From Streptomyces sp. GQFP (GTDB lineage: Bacteria; Actinomycetota; Actinomycetes; Streptomycetales; Streptomycetaceae), in NCBI RefSeq assembly GCF_021545335.1, contig NZ_CP089312.1, positions 1,364,001 to 1,428,000 on the forward strand: 64,000 nucleotides of DNA, written 5' to 3'. The translations under genes were made by a program, and so were the position numbers. Under the pieces are notes generated by a model. That model saw only the letters and a list, made by a program, of their open reading frames with translations. It made no database searches and was not told the DNA's origin. This document shows, in pieces, positions 53,941-62,845 of the stretch. Position 1 is the stretch's first letter; each line of letters starts with the position of its first letter.

Positions 53941-55694
53941 CGGAAAGCCAACTCTCGTGTTTCCGGCCGGTGTTGGGCCGCCCGCACCGCCCTCCGGGGC
54001 CGCCGGACCCTGAGTCCCGCAGCCGTCACCGCCAACGCGCCCAGCAGGGCGAGTACCGCGGCCGGGGCCAGCACCGCCCAGGGGGCGCGTTCCGCGTACG
54101 GCTGGTTCTCGGCGAGGAGCAAGCCCCATTCCGGGGACGGGGGTTGGGCGCCGAGGCCGAGGAAGCCGAGGGCCGCGAGGGCCAACGCGACTACGGGCAG
54201 GCGCAGTAGGGCGTGCCGGGTGACCGGGGGCAGCGCGGCGGGCAGGAGTTCGTGGCGCAGGACGTACCAGCGGTCGGCGCCCAGCCCCCGGGTGGCCGTG
54301 ACATGCAGCGTGGCCCGTTCCTGGCGCAGCAGGGCGGCGGTGTGCGCGGCCAGTGGTGCCCAGGCGACGGCGGTCACGGCGAGCGCGGGGGTGGCCCCGC
54401 CGCTGCCCACGACCGCCGTGACGAGCAGCGCGGCGAGTACGGGCGGTATCGCGTTGACCGTGTCGACGAGCGGTTCGGACACGCGGGGCACCAGCCCGAG
54501 CAGCAGGCCGATCAGCAGGGCGGCGGCGCTGATCGCCGAGGCGAGCAGGAGCGTGTCGAGGGCGCCGTGTCCGACGCGGGCGAGGACGTCGCGGCCGAGT
54601 GCGTCCGTGCCGAACGGGTGTGTCCAGGACGGGGGTTGGAGTCGGGCCCGGGTGTCCAGGGCCAGGGGGTCGCGTGGCAGGCCCAGGGCGACGACGCCGA
54701 GCAGTACACCTGCGTACAGCAGGGGTGGGGTGCGGCGGGCGGGCGGACCGGGGCGGTGCAGGGAGGAGAGGCCGCCGTCTCGCAGGGCGGGTCCGATCAG
54801 CAGTCGGGCTGTCAGCCGGGTTCCGCCCGCCGCCAGCGCCGCCAGCAGGACCAGGGCGAGGGTGCTCGCCTGGAGGACCGGCAGGTCCTGGGCGATGGCG
54901 GCCTGGAGGGCGGTGCGGCCGAGGCCGGGGATGTCGAAGATCTGCTCGACGGCGACCGAGCCGCCGGTCAGCCCGACGACGAACAGGCCCGCGTTGGGCA
55001 GCAGTCCGGGCAAACAGCGGCGTACCGCCTGGCTCGCGATCCGTCGAGCCGGGATGCCGCGTGCGGCGGCGGCCAGCGCCCAGGGTTCAGCAAAGGCGCC
55101 GGGCAGCAGATCGTCGAGGAGCCGGCCGAGCAGCGCCCCGGCGGGCAGGCCTAGGGCGAGTCCGGGCAGGATCGTCCACTGGAAGCCGTACCAGCCGAGG
55201 GCGGGCAGCCAGCCGAGCTGGACGCCGACGACGGTGGCGAGCACGGACGCGGTGAGGAACTCGGGCAGCGCGGCGACCATCGCCGAACCGCTGCCGCCGC
55301 CGTGCCTCCCGCCGCTCCACAGGGTGCGGGCGCACACCAGCGCCGCGACGAGCACGGCGATGGTCAGCGCCACGGCCATCAGCAGCAGCGAGGCGCCAAG
55401 TGCCTCCAGTACTCCGGGCATGACCTCGGTCCCGGAGATCCAGGACCGCCCGGCATCGCCCTGCGGCAGACCGCCGATCCACTCCCCCAGCAGCCGCAAC
55501 GGCCCTGCGTCCAGGCCGAGTTGCTCCCGGATGTCGGCCAGTACGGCCGGGGTGGCCTCACGCTCCGCCGAACGGGCCTTGAGGACGGTGAGCGCCGGGT
55601 CGGTGCGGGTCAGCCAGGGCAGCAGGCCGATCCCGCACACGAGCAGCGCGGCGAGCAGGGCACGCCACAGGAGCGTGCCCACACGACCCCGCAC
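53937..55694 (-). CDS. ABC permease, DppB and DppC halves fused
   Basis: 585 aa with two binding-protein-dependent permease domains in one chain. First half: GASLLLMAVALTIAVLVAAL, EPWALAAAARGIPARRIASQ (EAA loop) and FDIPGLGRTALQAAI. Second half: HPFGTDALGRDVLARVGHGA, VTATRGLGADRWYVLRHELL (EAA loop) and LGLGAQPPSPEWGLLL. Normally these are two genes. It follows the binding-protein stop by three bases. No ATPase gene adjoins, so a shared ATPase must serve it. Confidence 0.9.
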   Translation of the reverse strand: MRGRVGTLLWRALLAALLVCGIGLLPWLTRTDPALTVLKARSAEREATPAVLADIREQLGLDAGPLRLLGEWIGGLPQGDAGRSWISGTEVMPGVLEALGASLLLMAVALTIAVLVAALVCARTLWSGGRHGGGSGSAMVAALPEFLTASVLATVVGVQLGWLPALGWYGFQWTILPGLALGLPAGALLGRLLDDLLPGAFAEPWALAAAARGIPARRIASQAVRRCLPGLLPNAGLFVVGLTGGSVAVEQIFDIPGLGRTALQAAIAQDLPVLQASTLALVLLAALAAGGTRLTARLLIGPALRDGGLSSLHRPGPPARRTPPLLYAGVLLGVVALGLPRDPLALDTRARLQPPSWTHPFGTDALGRDVLARVGHGALDTLLLASAISAAALLIGLLLGLVPRVSEPLVDTVNAIPPVLAALLVTAVVGSGGATPALAVTAVAWAPLAAHTAALLRQERATLHVTATRGLGADRWYVLRHELLPAALPPVTRHALLRLPVVALALAALGFLGLGAQPPSPEWGLLLAENQPYAERAPWAVLAPAAVLALLGALAVTAAGLRVRRPRRAVRAAQHRPETRELAFR

Positions 55695-55697
55695 GGG

Positions 55698-57200
55698 TCA
55701 GCGCCGGGTTCCGGTACCGACCAGCGTGCGCTCGTACGGATCGAGGAGCACGCCCTGTACGTCGGCGTCGACGCCGGTGATGATCCGCTGGTGGACGAGC
55801 GGGACGACGGCATCGGCGCCGAGGATCAGGGCCTCCGCCGCCATGGCCGCGTCCTGCCGCTTCGCGGTGTCCTCGATGCCCTCGGCCTCGGCGACGGCCT
55901 GGTCGACCTTCTTGTCGGAGAGGAGTGAGAGGTTGTAGCCGCCGTCGGAGGTGTAGTCGCTGGCGAGGACAGAGACGGGGTCGCCGGAGTCGAGCATGGT
56001 GTTGCGGGCGGCGACGACGGCGTCGAACTTGCCTGCCAGCGCGTCGCTCTCCAGGCGCGAGTACTCCCGTACCTCCAACGTCACCTTGAACCCGGCCTTC
56101 TCCAGCTGCTGCTTCAACACCTGGGCGGCTTCCGGGAGTTCGGGCCGGTTGTCGTACGTGGCGAGGGTGACGGCCGTGCCGTCGGGCGCCGCGACCTTCG
56201 CGCGGCCTGTGGGCTGGACGCGCTTGCCCTCGGCCCAGGTGAGCGCCGGGCCGTAGACGCCCTGGCCGGCGTCGGCGTGGCCTTCGTAGACGCCGTCGGC
56301 GATCGCGGAGGTGTCCACGGCGGCGCGGGCGGCGGCGCGCAGCCCGGCGTCCTTGAAGGCGCCTGACTTGGTGTTGAGGTGGAGGTAGGTGGTGCGGGCC
56401 GTGGCGGTCTCGCGGCGGGTCGCCTTGTCGAGGGAGGGGGCCTGGGCGACGGGGACGGCTTCCGCGATGTCGACCTGGCCGGTGCGCAGGGCGTTGGCGC
56501 GGGCGGTGCCGTCGGCGATGAACCGGGCATCGATGCCGGCGGCCTGGGCACGTCCGCCCCAGTAGTCGTCGAAGCGGTCGAGGGTGGCGGCGGTGGAGCC
56601 GGTGGTCTTCGTCAGCTCGAAGGGTCCGGTGGCGGTGCCGACCGGGTCGACGGCGCCCTTCTTCGCGAACGCCTTGGGCGCGAGGACGGCGAGGCCGGGG
56701 CTGGAGAGGCGCAGCGGGAGCACGGGGTCGGGCTCGGCCGTGGTGACGGTTATTCGTCCGTCGGCCGCGGCCTTCGCGGTGAGGGTGACGCCGGTGAGGG
56801 CGGCGGGCTCGGGCTCGGCCTGGGTGGCACGGGTGAGGGCGGCGGCGACGGTGGCCGCGGTGACTGCGGTGCCGTCCTGGAAGGTGGCCTCGCGCAGGGT
56901 GAACTGCCAGGTGCGGTCGTCCTGGCGGGTCCAGGACTCGGCGAGCGCGGGAGCGGCGGAGCCGTTGGCGTCCAGGGCGGTCAGGCCCTCGGTGACGCCG
57001 AGACGGCTGAGCAGGGTGGCGTCGGCGCCGTACGGCGAGAAGTTCTCGGCGGGCGGGAAGGCGAGGGCGACCTTCAGCCGGGAGCCGGACCCGGCGTCCG
57101 ACGACGAGTCGCCGTCGTCGCTGCCGCTGGAGGCGAAGCAACCGGTGAGCAGCGGGGCGAGCAGGACTCCGACGAGCAGTCGGCGGCGGGGGGTGCGCAT
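55698..57200 (-). CDS. Family 5 solute-binding lipoprotein (peptide/opine/nickel type)
   Basis: 500 aa. Lipoprotein signal ending LLAPLLTGC at Cys21, Ser/Asp/Gly-rich linker, then SBP_bac_5 fold: YGADATLLSRLGVTEGLTAL, WTRQDDRTWQFTLREATFQD, GPFELTKTT, YLHLNTKSGAFKDAGLR and YEGHADAGQGVYGP. ATG 57200. A Fur-family-like box lies about 70 bases upstream, suggesting induction when a metal is scarce, so ligand may be a metal chelate rather than a peptide. Confidence 0.92.
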   Translation of the reverse strand: MRTPRRRLLVGVLLAPLLTGCFASSGSDDGDSSSDAGSGSRLKVALAFPPAENFSPYGADATLLSRLGVTEGLTALDANGSAAPALAESWTRQDDRTWQFTLREATFQDGTAVTAATVAAALTRATQAEPEPAALTGVTLTAKAAADGRITVTTAEPDPVLPLRLSSPGLAVLAPKAFAKKGAVDPVGTATGPFELTKTTGSTAATLDRFDDYWGGRAQAAGIDARFIADGTARANALRTGQVDIAEAVPVAQAPSLDKATRRETATARTTYLHLNTKSGAFKDAGLRAAARAAVDTSAIADGVYEGHADAGQGVYGPALTWAEGKRVQPTGRAKVAAPDGTAVTLATYDNRPELPEAAQVLKQQLEKAGFKVTLEVREYSRLESDALAGKFDAVVAARNTMLDSGDPVSVLASDYTSDGGYNLSLLSDKKVDQAVAEAEGIEDTAKRQDAAMAAEALILGADAVVPLVHQRIITGVDADVQGVLLDPYERTLVGTGTRR

Positions 57201-57263
57201 GATCCTCGGGTTCTGTGAAGGGGGCGGTGCGGCACGGACGAAGGCCGCACGGAAACTGGACCC

Positions 57264-57283
57264 TATATGATTATCATTTCCAA
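57264..57283 (-). promoter_or_regulatory. Fur-family-like box before the binding-protein gene
   Basis: Minus strand reads TGGAAATGATAATCATATAG; the core ATGATAATCAT is a palindrome around one A and matches the centre of the classic Fur box (AATGATAATCAT). Surrounding DNA is AT-rich compared with the window. Zur is the most likely reader in Streptomyces because iron control there uses other boxes; not proven. Confidence 0.6.
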
Positions 57284-57310
57284 TAGCCAGCCCGGGGTGA
57301 CCACCTGCGA

Positions 57311-57847
57311 TCACCGCTCCAGCGGAACCTCGAAGTGGACGACACCCTGCCCGCCGCCCGCGTCCTCGCGCTCATCGTGCACGACCTTGCCGAGCGACCG
57401 CCAGAAGCCCTCTGCGCCGGCGACCGCGGGGTCCGTGTGCAGATACACGGCGCGATAGCCGCCGTCGGCCGCCGCGAAGGCCAGCAGTTCGGCCACGAGC
57501 CGCCGGGCCAGTCCGCGCCTGCGGTGCTCGGGACGGACGTACACCCGACGCAACTGCGCGGTCGCGCCCGAGGGATAGCGCTCGGCGACATGGCGCGGGT
57601 TCGGCGGATGGAGAGGGCCGCGCGAGTCGAGGGCGGCGGTGGCGACCACGCTCGCGTCGCGCGCGTCGACCGCGACCAGGAGGGCGTGCCGGGCGGGCGC
57701 CAGATAGGCGGACGCCGGGTCGACTATGTCGCCGTGCCAGCGGGGCACGTACCCCGTTCCGAAGTCGCGGTAGACGGTGTCGAGCATGACGGCTCGCGCG
57801 CCGTCGAGGTCGTCGGGGGTCGCCGTCCTGATGCGGTAGTGATGCAC
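57311..57847 (-). CDS. GNAT-family N-acetyltransferase
   Basis: 178 aa. Acetyl-CoA-binding motif A in RRVYVRPEHRRRGLARRLVAE, then AVYLHTDPAVAGAEGFWRSL. GTG 57847 lies six bases after TATGAT with no ribosome site, so a leaderless start is possible; GTG 57853 is the alternative. Substrate unknown. It lies between two metal-box-like sites. Confidence 0.88.
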   Translation of the reverse strand: MHHYRIRTATPDDLDGARAVMLDTVYRDFGTGYVPRWHGDIVDPASAYLAPARHALLVAVDARDASVVATAALDSRGPLHPPNPRHVAERYPSGATAQLRRVYVRPEHRRRGLARRLVAELLAFAAADGGYRAVYLHTDPAVAGAEGFWRSLGKVVHDEREDAGGGQGVVHFEVPLER

Positions 57848-57929
57848 CTGCACATCATATGCATTTAGGAAGGTCGAACAAACGGCCGCCAACTCGAAGC
57901 CGTCGCACCCCAGTTGAGCGCGAGGTGAT

Positions 57930-57987
57930 TTGACAGAGCCCCCGGCGCCGCATAAATACTTGCCACATGACATTCATTTTCAAAATG
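57930..57987 (+). promoter_or_regulatory. Promoter and palindromic operator of the CooC-like gene
   Basis: TTGACA (57930-57935), 17 bases, TAAATA (57953-57958). Just past the predicted start lies CATTTTCAAAATG (57975-57987), a perfect palindrome about C, in an AT-rich stretch reading TGACATTCATTTTCAAAATG. Position suits a repressor site; composition resembles Zur/Fur boxes. Confidence 0.6.
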
Positions 57988-58028
57988 GCTGGCAAAGAGG
58001 CCGCCTCCGGCCGAGGGGCGGCCCGGTA

Positions 58029-58979
58029 ATGCGCGTCGCGTTCGTCGGTAAGGGCGGCAGTGGCAAGACCACGCTGTCCGCACTGTTCTCCCGCCATCTC
58101 GCACGCTCCGGCGCGCTCGTGGTCGCCATCGACGGCGACATCAACCAGCACCTCGCCGAGGCGCTCGACCCGGTCGGCGGCGAGGCGTTCGCCGCGCCGC
58201 CGCTCAGCGCGCATCTCGGTGACATCAAGGACTTCCTGCGCGGCACCAACCCGCGTATCGAGTCGCGCGAGGCCATGGTCAAGACGACCCCGGCCGGCCG
58301 TGGCTCCCGGCTGCTGCGTCCGCTCGGCGACGACGAGATCCACGCCCGGCACGTCGAGCGCGTGGGCGGCGTGCCGCTGATGGCGACCGGCGCCTTCGAG
58401 GAGGGCGATCTCGGCGTCGCCTGCTACCACTCCAAGTTGGGCGCGGTGGAGCTGTACCTCAACCATCTCGTCGACGGACCCGGCGAGTACGTCGTCGTCG
58501 ACATGACCGCCGGCGCGGACGCCTTCGCCTCCGGGCTGTTCACCCGGTTCGACATGACGTTCCTGGTCGCCGAACCGACCCGCAAGGGCGTCTCCGTCTA
58601 CCGCCAGTACCGCGACCACGCCCGCGAGTTCGGGATTCCGCTCGCGGTGATCGGCAACAAGGTCACCGGCGAGGACGACCTGCTCTTCCTCAAGGAGGAG
58701 ACCGGCGACGACCTGCTCACCCACTTCGTCCAGTCCTCCTGGGTGCGCGCCGCCGAACAGGGCCGGGACCAGGGCGAGTTGGAACCGCACAACCTGCACG
58801 CGCTGAACCAGCTCAAGGACGCGCTCGACGCCCGCCCCAAGGACTGGGCCACCTTCCAGCGGCACGCCGTCGAGTTCCATCTGCGCAACGCCCAGGCCTG
58901 GGCGGACAAGGCGACGGGCCTGGACCTGGCCGATCAGGTCGACCCGGAGTTCGTGCACGGGCCCGCCTCCCTCGCCTGA
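58029..58979 (+). CDS. CooC/MinD-like P-loop ATPase
   Basis: 316 aa. Deviant Walker A VGKGGSGKTTLSALFSRHLA at residues 6-25 and Walker B YVVVDMTAGADAF near 160, with LVAEPTRKGVSVYRQY and VIGNKVTGEDD (the NK-type specificity loop). Closest in plan to CooC, the nickel-insertion ATPase of CO dehydrogenase, though no such enzyme is encoded here. A conserved small gene follows. An upstream metal-box-like palindrome suggests a role in metal-enzyme maturation under metal stress. Confidence 0.88.
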   Translation: MRVAFVGKGGSGKTTLSALFSRHLARSGALVVAIDGDINQHLAEALDPVGGEAFAAPPLSAHLGDIKDFLRGTNPRIESREAMVKTTPAGRGSRLLRPLGDDEIHARHVERVGGVPLMATGAFEEGDLGVACYHSKLGAVELYLNHLVDGPGEYVVVDMTAGADAFASGLFTRFDMTFLVAEPTRKGVSVYRQYRDHAREFGIPLAVIGNKVTGEDDLLFLKEETGDDLLTHFVQSSWVRAAEQGRDQGELEPHNLHALNQLKDALDARPKDWATFQRHAVEFHLRNAQAWADKATGLDLADQVDPEFVHGPASLA

Positions 58980-59032
58980 CCACACCCCCACTGCCCCACT
59001 TCGCGAGATCGAAAGAACAGGACACCCCCTTC

Positions 59033-59425
59033 ATGTCGCTCGACGTCTCCCCCCAGCTCCTCGCCGAAGCCGAGCAGGGTGACATCCGCGAGGACGACTT
59101 CGTCGAAACCGTCCGCACCTCCCTCCCCTACGCCTACGACCTCATCGCGGACCTCGCCTCCGAACTCCAGGGCGGCACCGCCGAGTTCGCCGACAACCAG
59201 ACCCCGCCGCCCTCCGAGCAGGAGCGCGGTCAGCTGCTGCGGGCGCTGGCCAGTGACGCGATCCGGGGCAGCCTGGAGCGGCACTTCGGCATCGCGCTCG
59301 CCTTCCAGAACTGCCACCGGGTCGCGGCCTTCCACCCCGGCGCGCAGAACGGCGAGACCTACGCCCGCTTCACCTCGCTGCGCTCGCAGGTCCTCAACCA
59401 GTCCCCGGAGTTCCGCGACTGCTGA
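59033..59425 (+). CDS. Conserved small protein paired with CooC-like ATPase
   Basis: 130 aa, function unknown. Acidic, soluble, with EFADNQTPPPSEQERGQLLR, ALASDAIRGSLERHFGIALA and a C-terminal QSPEFRDC. Cys near 98 (FQNCHRVAAFHP) and the final Cys, with His residues, could bind metal. 53 bases after the ATPase gene, same strand. I recall similar pairs in other Streptomyces but no function. Confidence 0.82.
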   Translation: MSLDVSPQLLAEAEQGDIREDDFVETVRTSLPYAYDLIADLASELQGGTAEFADNQTPPPSEQERGQLLRALASDAIRGSLERHFGIALAFQNCHRVAAFHPGAQNGETYARFTSLRSQVLNQSPEFRDC

Positions 59426-59523
59426 CGGGGCGATGCTGACGGGTCGATCAAGATTTCCCGGCCCCAAAAAAGTTGACAACGATTCGGCAGCCCTACGGCC
59501 CCCTGCCCTCTACGGTCGAACGG

Positions 59524-60025
59524 GTGAAAGACCGCATCGTCATCAAGGGCGCCCGTCAGCACAATCTCCAGGACGTCTCCGTGGAGCTGCCCCGGGACGC
59601 GCTGATCGTATTCACCGGGGTGTCGGGTTCCGGGAAGTCGAGTCTCGCGTTCGACACCACGTCAAGGGCGGGCGCTGCGAGCACTGCTTCGGCGACGGCG
59701 CGATCAGGGTGGAGATGGCACGGGATCATCTCCCGGCATCTGGGTGCACTGCACGACGTCGGCCTCGGCTATGTGAAGCTCGGCCAGGCCGCCACCACCC
59801 TCTCCGGCGGCGAGGCGCAGCGGGTCAAACTCGCCGCCGAACTCCAGCGCCGTACGCGGGGGCGCACACTGTATGTACTGGACGAGGGACTGGGTGATCG
59901 ACATGGGCCCGGAGGGCGGGACCGGTGGCGGCCGGGTGATTGCCCAGGGCACTCCGGAACACGTGGCGGCCGAGGCTCGTTCTCCTACAGGGACGTTCCT
60001 GCGTGCACTCCTGGAGAGGAAGTGA
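59524..60025 (+). pseudogene. UvrA-like (excinuclease ABC subunit A) remnant
   Basis: Four blocks of a UvrA-type ATPase remain in order but in different frames: [20 protein letters not shown] with Walker [34 protein letters not shown] (zinc-finger region); [20 protein letters not shown] and [13 protein letters not shown] (ABC signature); and [20 protein letters not shown] to the C-terminal FLRALLERK. An intact protein is 750 residues or more. GTG 59524 start and the natural stop at 60023-60025 are kept; the latter overlaps GTG 60022 of the sigma-factor frame. Confidence 0.85.
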
Positions 60026-60030
60026 GCACG

Positions 60031-61035
60031 ATGGCGACCGACACCGAGGTGACCGATGTGTTCGACCCGGCCACCGAGGACGAGAGCGATGCTCCCCTCC
60101 CCCGGCTCAGCAACGCGGGAGGTTCGGTCGACCAGGTGCGGGACTACCTCCGGCTCATCGCCCGGGTCCGGCTGCTCAGCGCCGACCAGGAGGTCGACCT
60201 CGCGAAACGCATCGAGGCCGGGCTGTACGCCGAGCACAAACTGCTGGAGGAGCCCCCCGAGGACGCCGTGCTCCGACGGGAGCTGGAGATCGTCGCCGCG
60301 GACGGGGAGCGCGCCAAGTCCCACCTCATCGAGGCGAACCTCCGGCTGGTCGTGTCCGTCGCCAAGCGCTACACGGGCCGGGGGCTGCTGTTCCTGGACC
60401 TGATCCAGGAGGGCAACACGGGCCTGATCCGGGCCGTCGAGAAGTTCGACTACGCGAAGGGCTTCAAGTTCTCGACGTACGCGACCTGGTGGATCCGGCA
60501 GGCGATCTCCCGCGCGCTGGCCGACCAGGGCCGGACCATCCGGATCCCCGTCCATCTGGTCGAGGTCATCAACCGGGTGGCCCGCACCCGCCGCGAGCTG
60601 ATCCAGGACCTCGGCAAGGAACCCACGCCGGAGGAGCTGGCGGAGAGGGCGGGCGTCGACGTGGAACGGCTGCCCGAACTGGCCACCTACACCAAGGAAC
60701 CCGTCTCCCTGCACACCGCCCTCAGCGAGGACGGCGACGGCGAGTTCGGCGACCTGATCGAGGACCGCGACAGCGTCACGCCCATGGACATGGTCACGTT
60801 CCTGCTGCTGCAGGAGACGATCCAGTCCATCCTCGCGGACATGACGCCACGGGAGGCCGGGATCATCTCCCTGCGCTACGGCCTGTCCGGCGGCCGGACG
60901 AGAACCCTGGAGGAGATCGGCCAGGTGTACGGCGTGACACGCGAGCGGATCCGTCAGATCGAGTCCAAGACGATGTCCAAGCTGCGCCACCCGTCCCGCT
61001 CCCAGATCCTGCGGGACTACCTCGACGCCATGTGA
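60031..61035 (+). CDS. RNA polymerase sigma factor, HrdB-like (sigma70 group 1/2)
   Basis: 334 aa. Region 1.2 [20 protein letters not shown], region 2 [20 protein letters not shown] and [15 protein letters not shown], region 3 [20 protein letters not shown], region 4.2 [20 protein letters not shown]. It lacks the long acidic N-terminus of HrdB, so it is a group 2 factor of the HrdA/C/D kind. ATG 60031 has AGAGGA ten bases upstream; GTG 60022 is an alternative. Position after the uvrA remnant looks secondary. Confidence 0.93.
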   Translation: MATDTEVTDVFDPATEDESDAPLPRLSNAGGSVDQVRDYLRLIARVRLLSADQEVDLAKRIEAGLYAEHKLLEEPPEDAVLRRELEIVAADGERAKSHLIEANLRLVVSVAKRYTGRGLLFLDLIQEGNTGLIRAVEKFDYAKGFKFSTYATWWIRQAISRALADQGRTIRIPVHLVEVINRVARTRRELIQDLGKEPTPEELAERAGVDVERLPELATYTKEPVSLHTALSEDGDGEFGDLIEDRDSVTPMDMVTFLLLQETIQSILADMTPREAGIISLRYGLSGGRTRTLEEIGQVYGVTRERIRQIESKTMSKLRHPSRSQILRDYLDAM

Positions 61036-61061
61036 CCCGGCCGTCCTCCAGGCTTACGGGC

Positions 61062-62024
61062 TCAGGCCGTGCCGAGTGCCGTACGCAGGGTGCTGATCGC
61101 CTGCCCGATGGCGGCCTCGGCGGCATGCGTCCCGCGCAGGGCGTTGAGCATCACGAAGTCATGGATGATCCCCTGGTAGCGGACGGCGGTGACGGGTACG
61201 CCGGCCTCGCGCAGCTTGTTCGCGTACGCCTCGCCCTCGTCGCGCAGGACGTCGGCCTCGGCGGTGAGGACCAACGCCGGGGGCAGGCCGGTGAGTTGGG
61301 CGGTGCTGGCGCGCAGCGGCGACGCGGTGATCTGCGCGCGCTCGGACGCGTCGGTCGTGTACTGGTCCCAGAACCATTCCATGGCGTCCCGGCGCAGGAA
61401 GTAGCCCTCGGCGAACTGGCGGTAGGAGCCGGTGTCGAAGGCGGCGTCGGTCACCGGGTAGAAGAGGACCTGCTGGACGAGGGGCACATCGCCGCGCTCC
61501 TTGGCCATCAGGGTCAGCGCGGCGGCCATGTTGCCGCCGACGGAGTCACCGGCGACCGCGATCCGGGTGGCGTCCAGGTAGTGGTCGGCGCCGTCGGAGA
61601 CGATCCAGCGGGCGACGGCGTAGTTCTGCTCGATCGCGACCGGGTAGCGGGCCTCGGGCGAGAGGTCGTACTCGGGGAAGACGACCGCGGCCCGTGCGCC
61701 GACGGCCAGTTCGCGCACCAGACGGTCATGGGTGTGGGCGTTGCCGAAGACCCAGCCCGCGCCGTGGATGTAGACGATCACCGGCAGGACGCCCTGGACA
61801 CCGGCCGGGCGGACGATCCGCGCCGGGACCTCTCCGGTGGGGCCGCCGGGGACGGTGACCCACTCCTCGTCGACGGCGGGCTTGTCGATCTCGCCCGACT
61901 GCACCTCGTCGACCGTCTTGCGGCCCTCGACCGGACCGAGGTCGAAGAGGTACGGCGGATTCGCGGTCGCCTCGGCGAAGCCGGCGGCGGCGGGTTCGAG
62001 GACGGGGCGGGTGTCGGTCGTCAT
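61062..62024 (-). CDS. HSL-type alpha/beta hydrolase (acetyl-hydrolase family)
   Basis: 320 aa carboxylesterase. Oxyanion-hole motif IYIHGAGWVFGN, nucleophile Ser in VAGDSVGGNMAAAL, Asp in TAEADVLRDEGEAYA and His in GIIHDFVML. Start ATG 62024 has GAGGAG upstream. Divergent from a MarR gene with a dyad between, so probably under its control. Confidence 0.92.
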   Translation of the reverse strand: MTTDTRPVLEPAAAGFAEATANPPYLFDLGPVEGRKTVDEVQSGEIDKPAVDEEWVTVPGGPTGEVPARIVRPAGVQGVLPVIVYIHGAGWVFGNAHTHDRLVRELAVGARAAVVFPEYDLSPEARYPVAIEQNYAVARWIVSDGADHYLDATRIAVAGDSVGGNMAAALTLMAKERGDVPLVQQVLFYPVTDAAFDTGSYRQFAEGYFLRRDAMEWFWDQYTTDASERAQITASPLRASTAQLTGLPPALVLTAEADVLRDEGEAYANKLREAGVPVTAVRYQGIIHDFVMLNALRGTHAAEAAIGQAISTLRTALGTA

Positions 62025-62099
62025 GACGATCTCCTCGGATCGGGTGCCGGGGCAGGCTCCATCTGCGGGTTTCGCCGGGGAGCGGCGGCACACCAGAAG

Positions 62100-62128
62100 A
62101 GTAGCGCCCAATTAGATCGTGCGCTACT
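62100..62128. promoter_or_regulatory. Inverted repeat between hydrolase and MarR genes
   Basis: AGTAGCGC (62100-62107) and GCGCTACT (62121-62128) are exact inverted arms separated by 13 bases, 75 bases before the hydrolase start and 129 before the MarR start. Probable MarR operator controlling both directions. Confidence 0.6.
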
Positions 62129-62257
62129 TATTAGACCTCTATTTGCTGGTGCTCTATGGAATCGGGAGGACGTGAACGTTAGGGTGGAAATCACCGTGCA
62201 CGGCGTCATGCGGACACGGAACCGACCAAGGACAACGCGGAGACCAGGAGCCCTACC

Positions 62258-62713
62258 GTGACACCCCGAAGTGCACCGCCGCAGGAGGGCTCCCTGCTCC
62301 TCGACGACCAGCTCTGCTTCGCCCTCTACGCGGCCTCCCGGGCGGTCACCGCCCGCTACCGGCCGCTGCTGGACGAGCTGGGGCTGACCTATCCGCAGTA
62401 CCTGGTGATGCTGGTGCTGTGGGAGCAGGACTCGATCTCCGTACGGGATCTCGGGCATGCCCTCCAGCTGGAGTCCAGCACCCTCTCCCCGCTGCTGAAG
62501 CGCCTGGAGGGGAACGGTCTGCTGCGGCGTGAGCGGCGGGCGGAGGACGAGCGTTCGGTCGCCCTCCGTCTCACCGAGGCAGGCGCCGCGATGCGTGACC
62601 GGGCGGGTACGGTGCCCCTCGCCATCGGCGACGCGATGGGCCTCACGGCCGAACAGGACGCGCTGGCCAAGCAGTTGCTGCGCCTGCTGACGGCCAACGT
62701 GAGCGGCGGCTGA
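62258..62713 (+). CDS. MarR-family regulator, OhrR-like
   Basis: 151 aa. LLDDQLCFALYAASRAVTAR with Cys20 at the place of the peroxide-sensing Cys in OhrR, then GLTYPQYLVMLVLWEQDSIS, winged HTH SVRDLGHALQLESSTLSPLL and KRLEGNGLLRRERRAEDERS. GTG 62258 has AGGAG upstream. It may sense organic peroxides or reactive electrophiles; the target next door is a hydrolase rather than Ohr. Confidence 0.92.
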   Translation: MTPRSAPPQEGSLLLDDQLCFALYAASRAVTARYRPLLDELGLTYPQYLVMLVLWEQDSISVRDLGHALQLESSTLSPLLKRLEGNGLLRRERRAEDERSVALRLTEAGAAMRDRAGTVPLAIGDAMGLTAEQDALAKQLLRLLTANVSGG

Positions 62714-62762
62714 CGCCGGCGCTCCGTCTCAGGGGGATCCGCGGGACGTGTAGTTCGTTCAC

Positions 62763-62820
62763 CGCGGGCCGGTGGGGGCTGATCGCGCAGTTCCCCGCGC
62801 CCCTAAAAGCCGGGGCGCGG
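62763..62820 (-). repeat. Dispersed repeat, GGGGCGCGGGG family, copy 4
   Basis: Minus strand reads GGGGCGCGGGGAACTGCGCG, ATCAGCCCCCACCGGCCCGC, near-identical to copies 2 and 3. It lies between the convergent MarR and MFS genes. Confidence 0.85.
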
Positions 62821-62845
62821 GCCAGCCCCCCCGGCTGAACGTTGG

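Noticed and set aside
59473..60030. Single 520-codon gene joining the uvrA-like start to the sigma factor
   Set aside because: The frame is open by chance; its first part is a uvrA remnant and sigma homology begins only after 60031.
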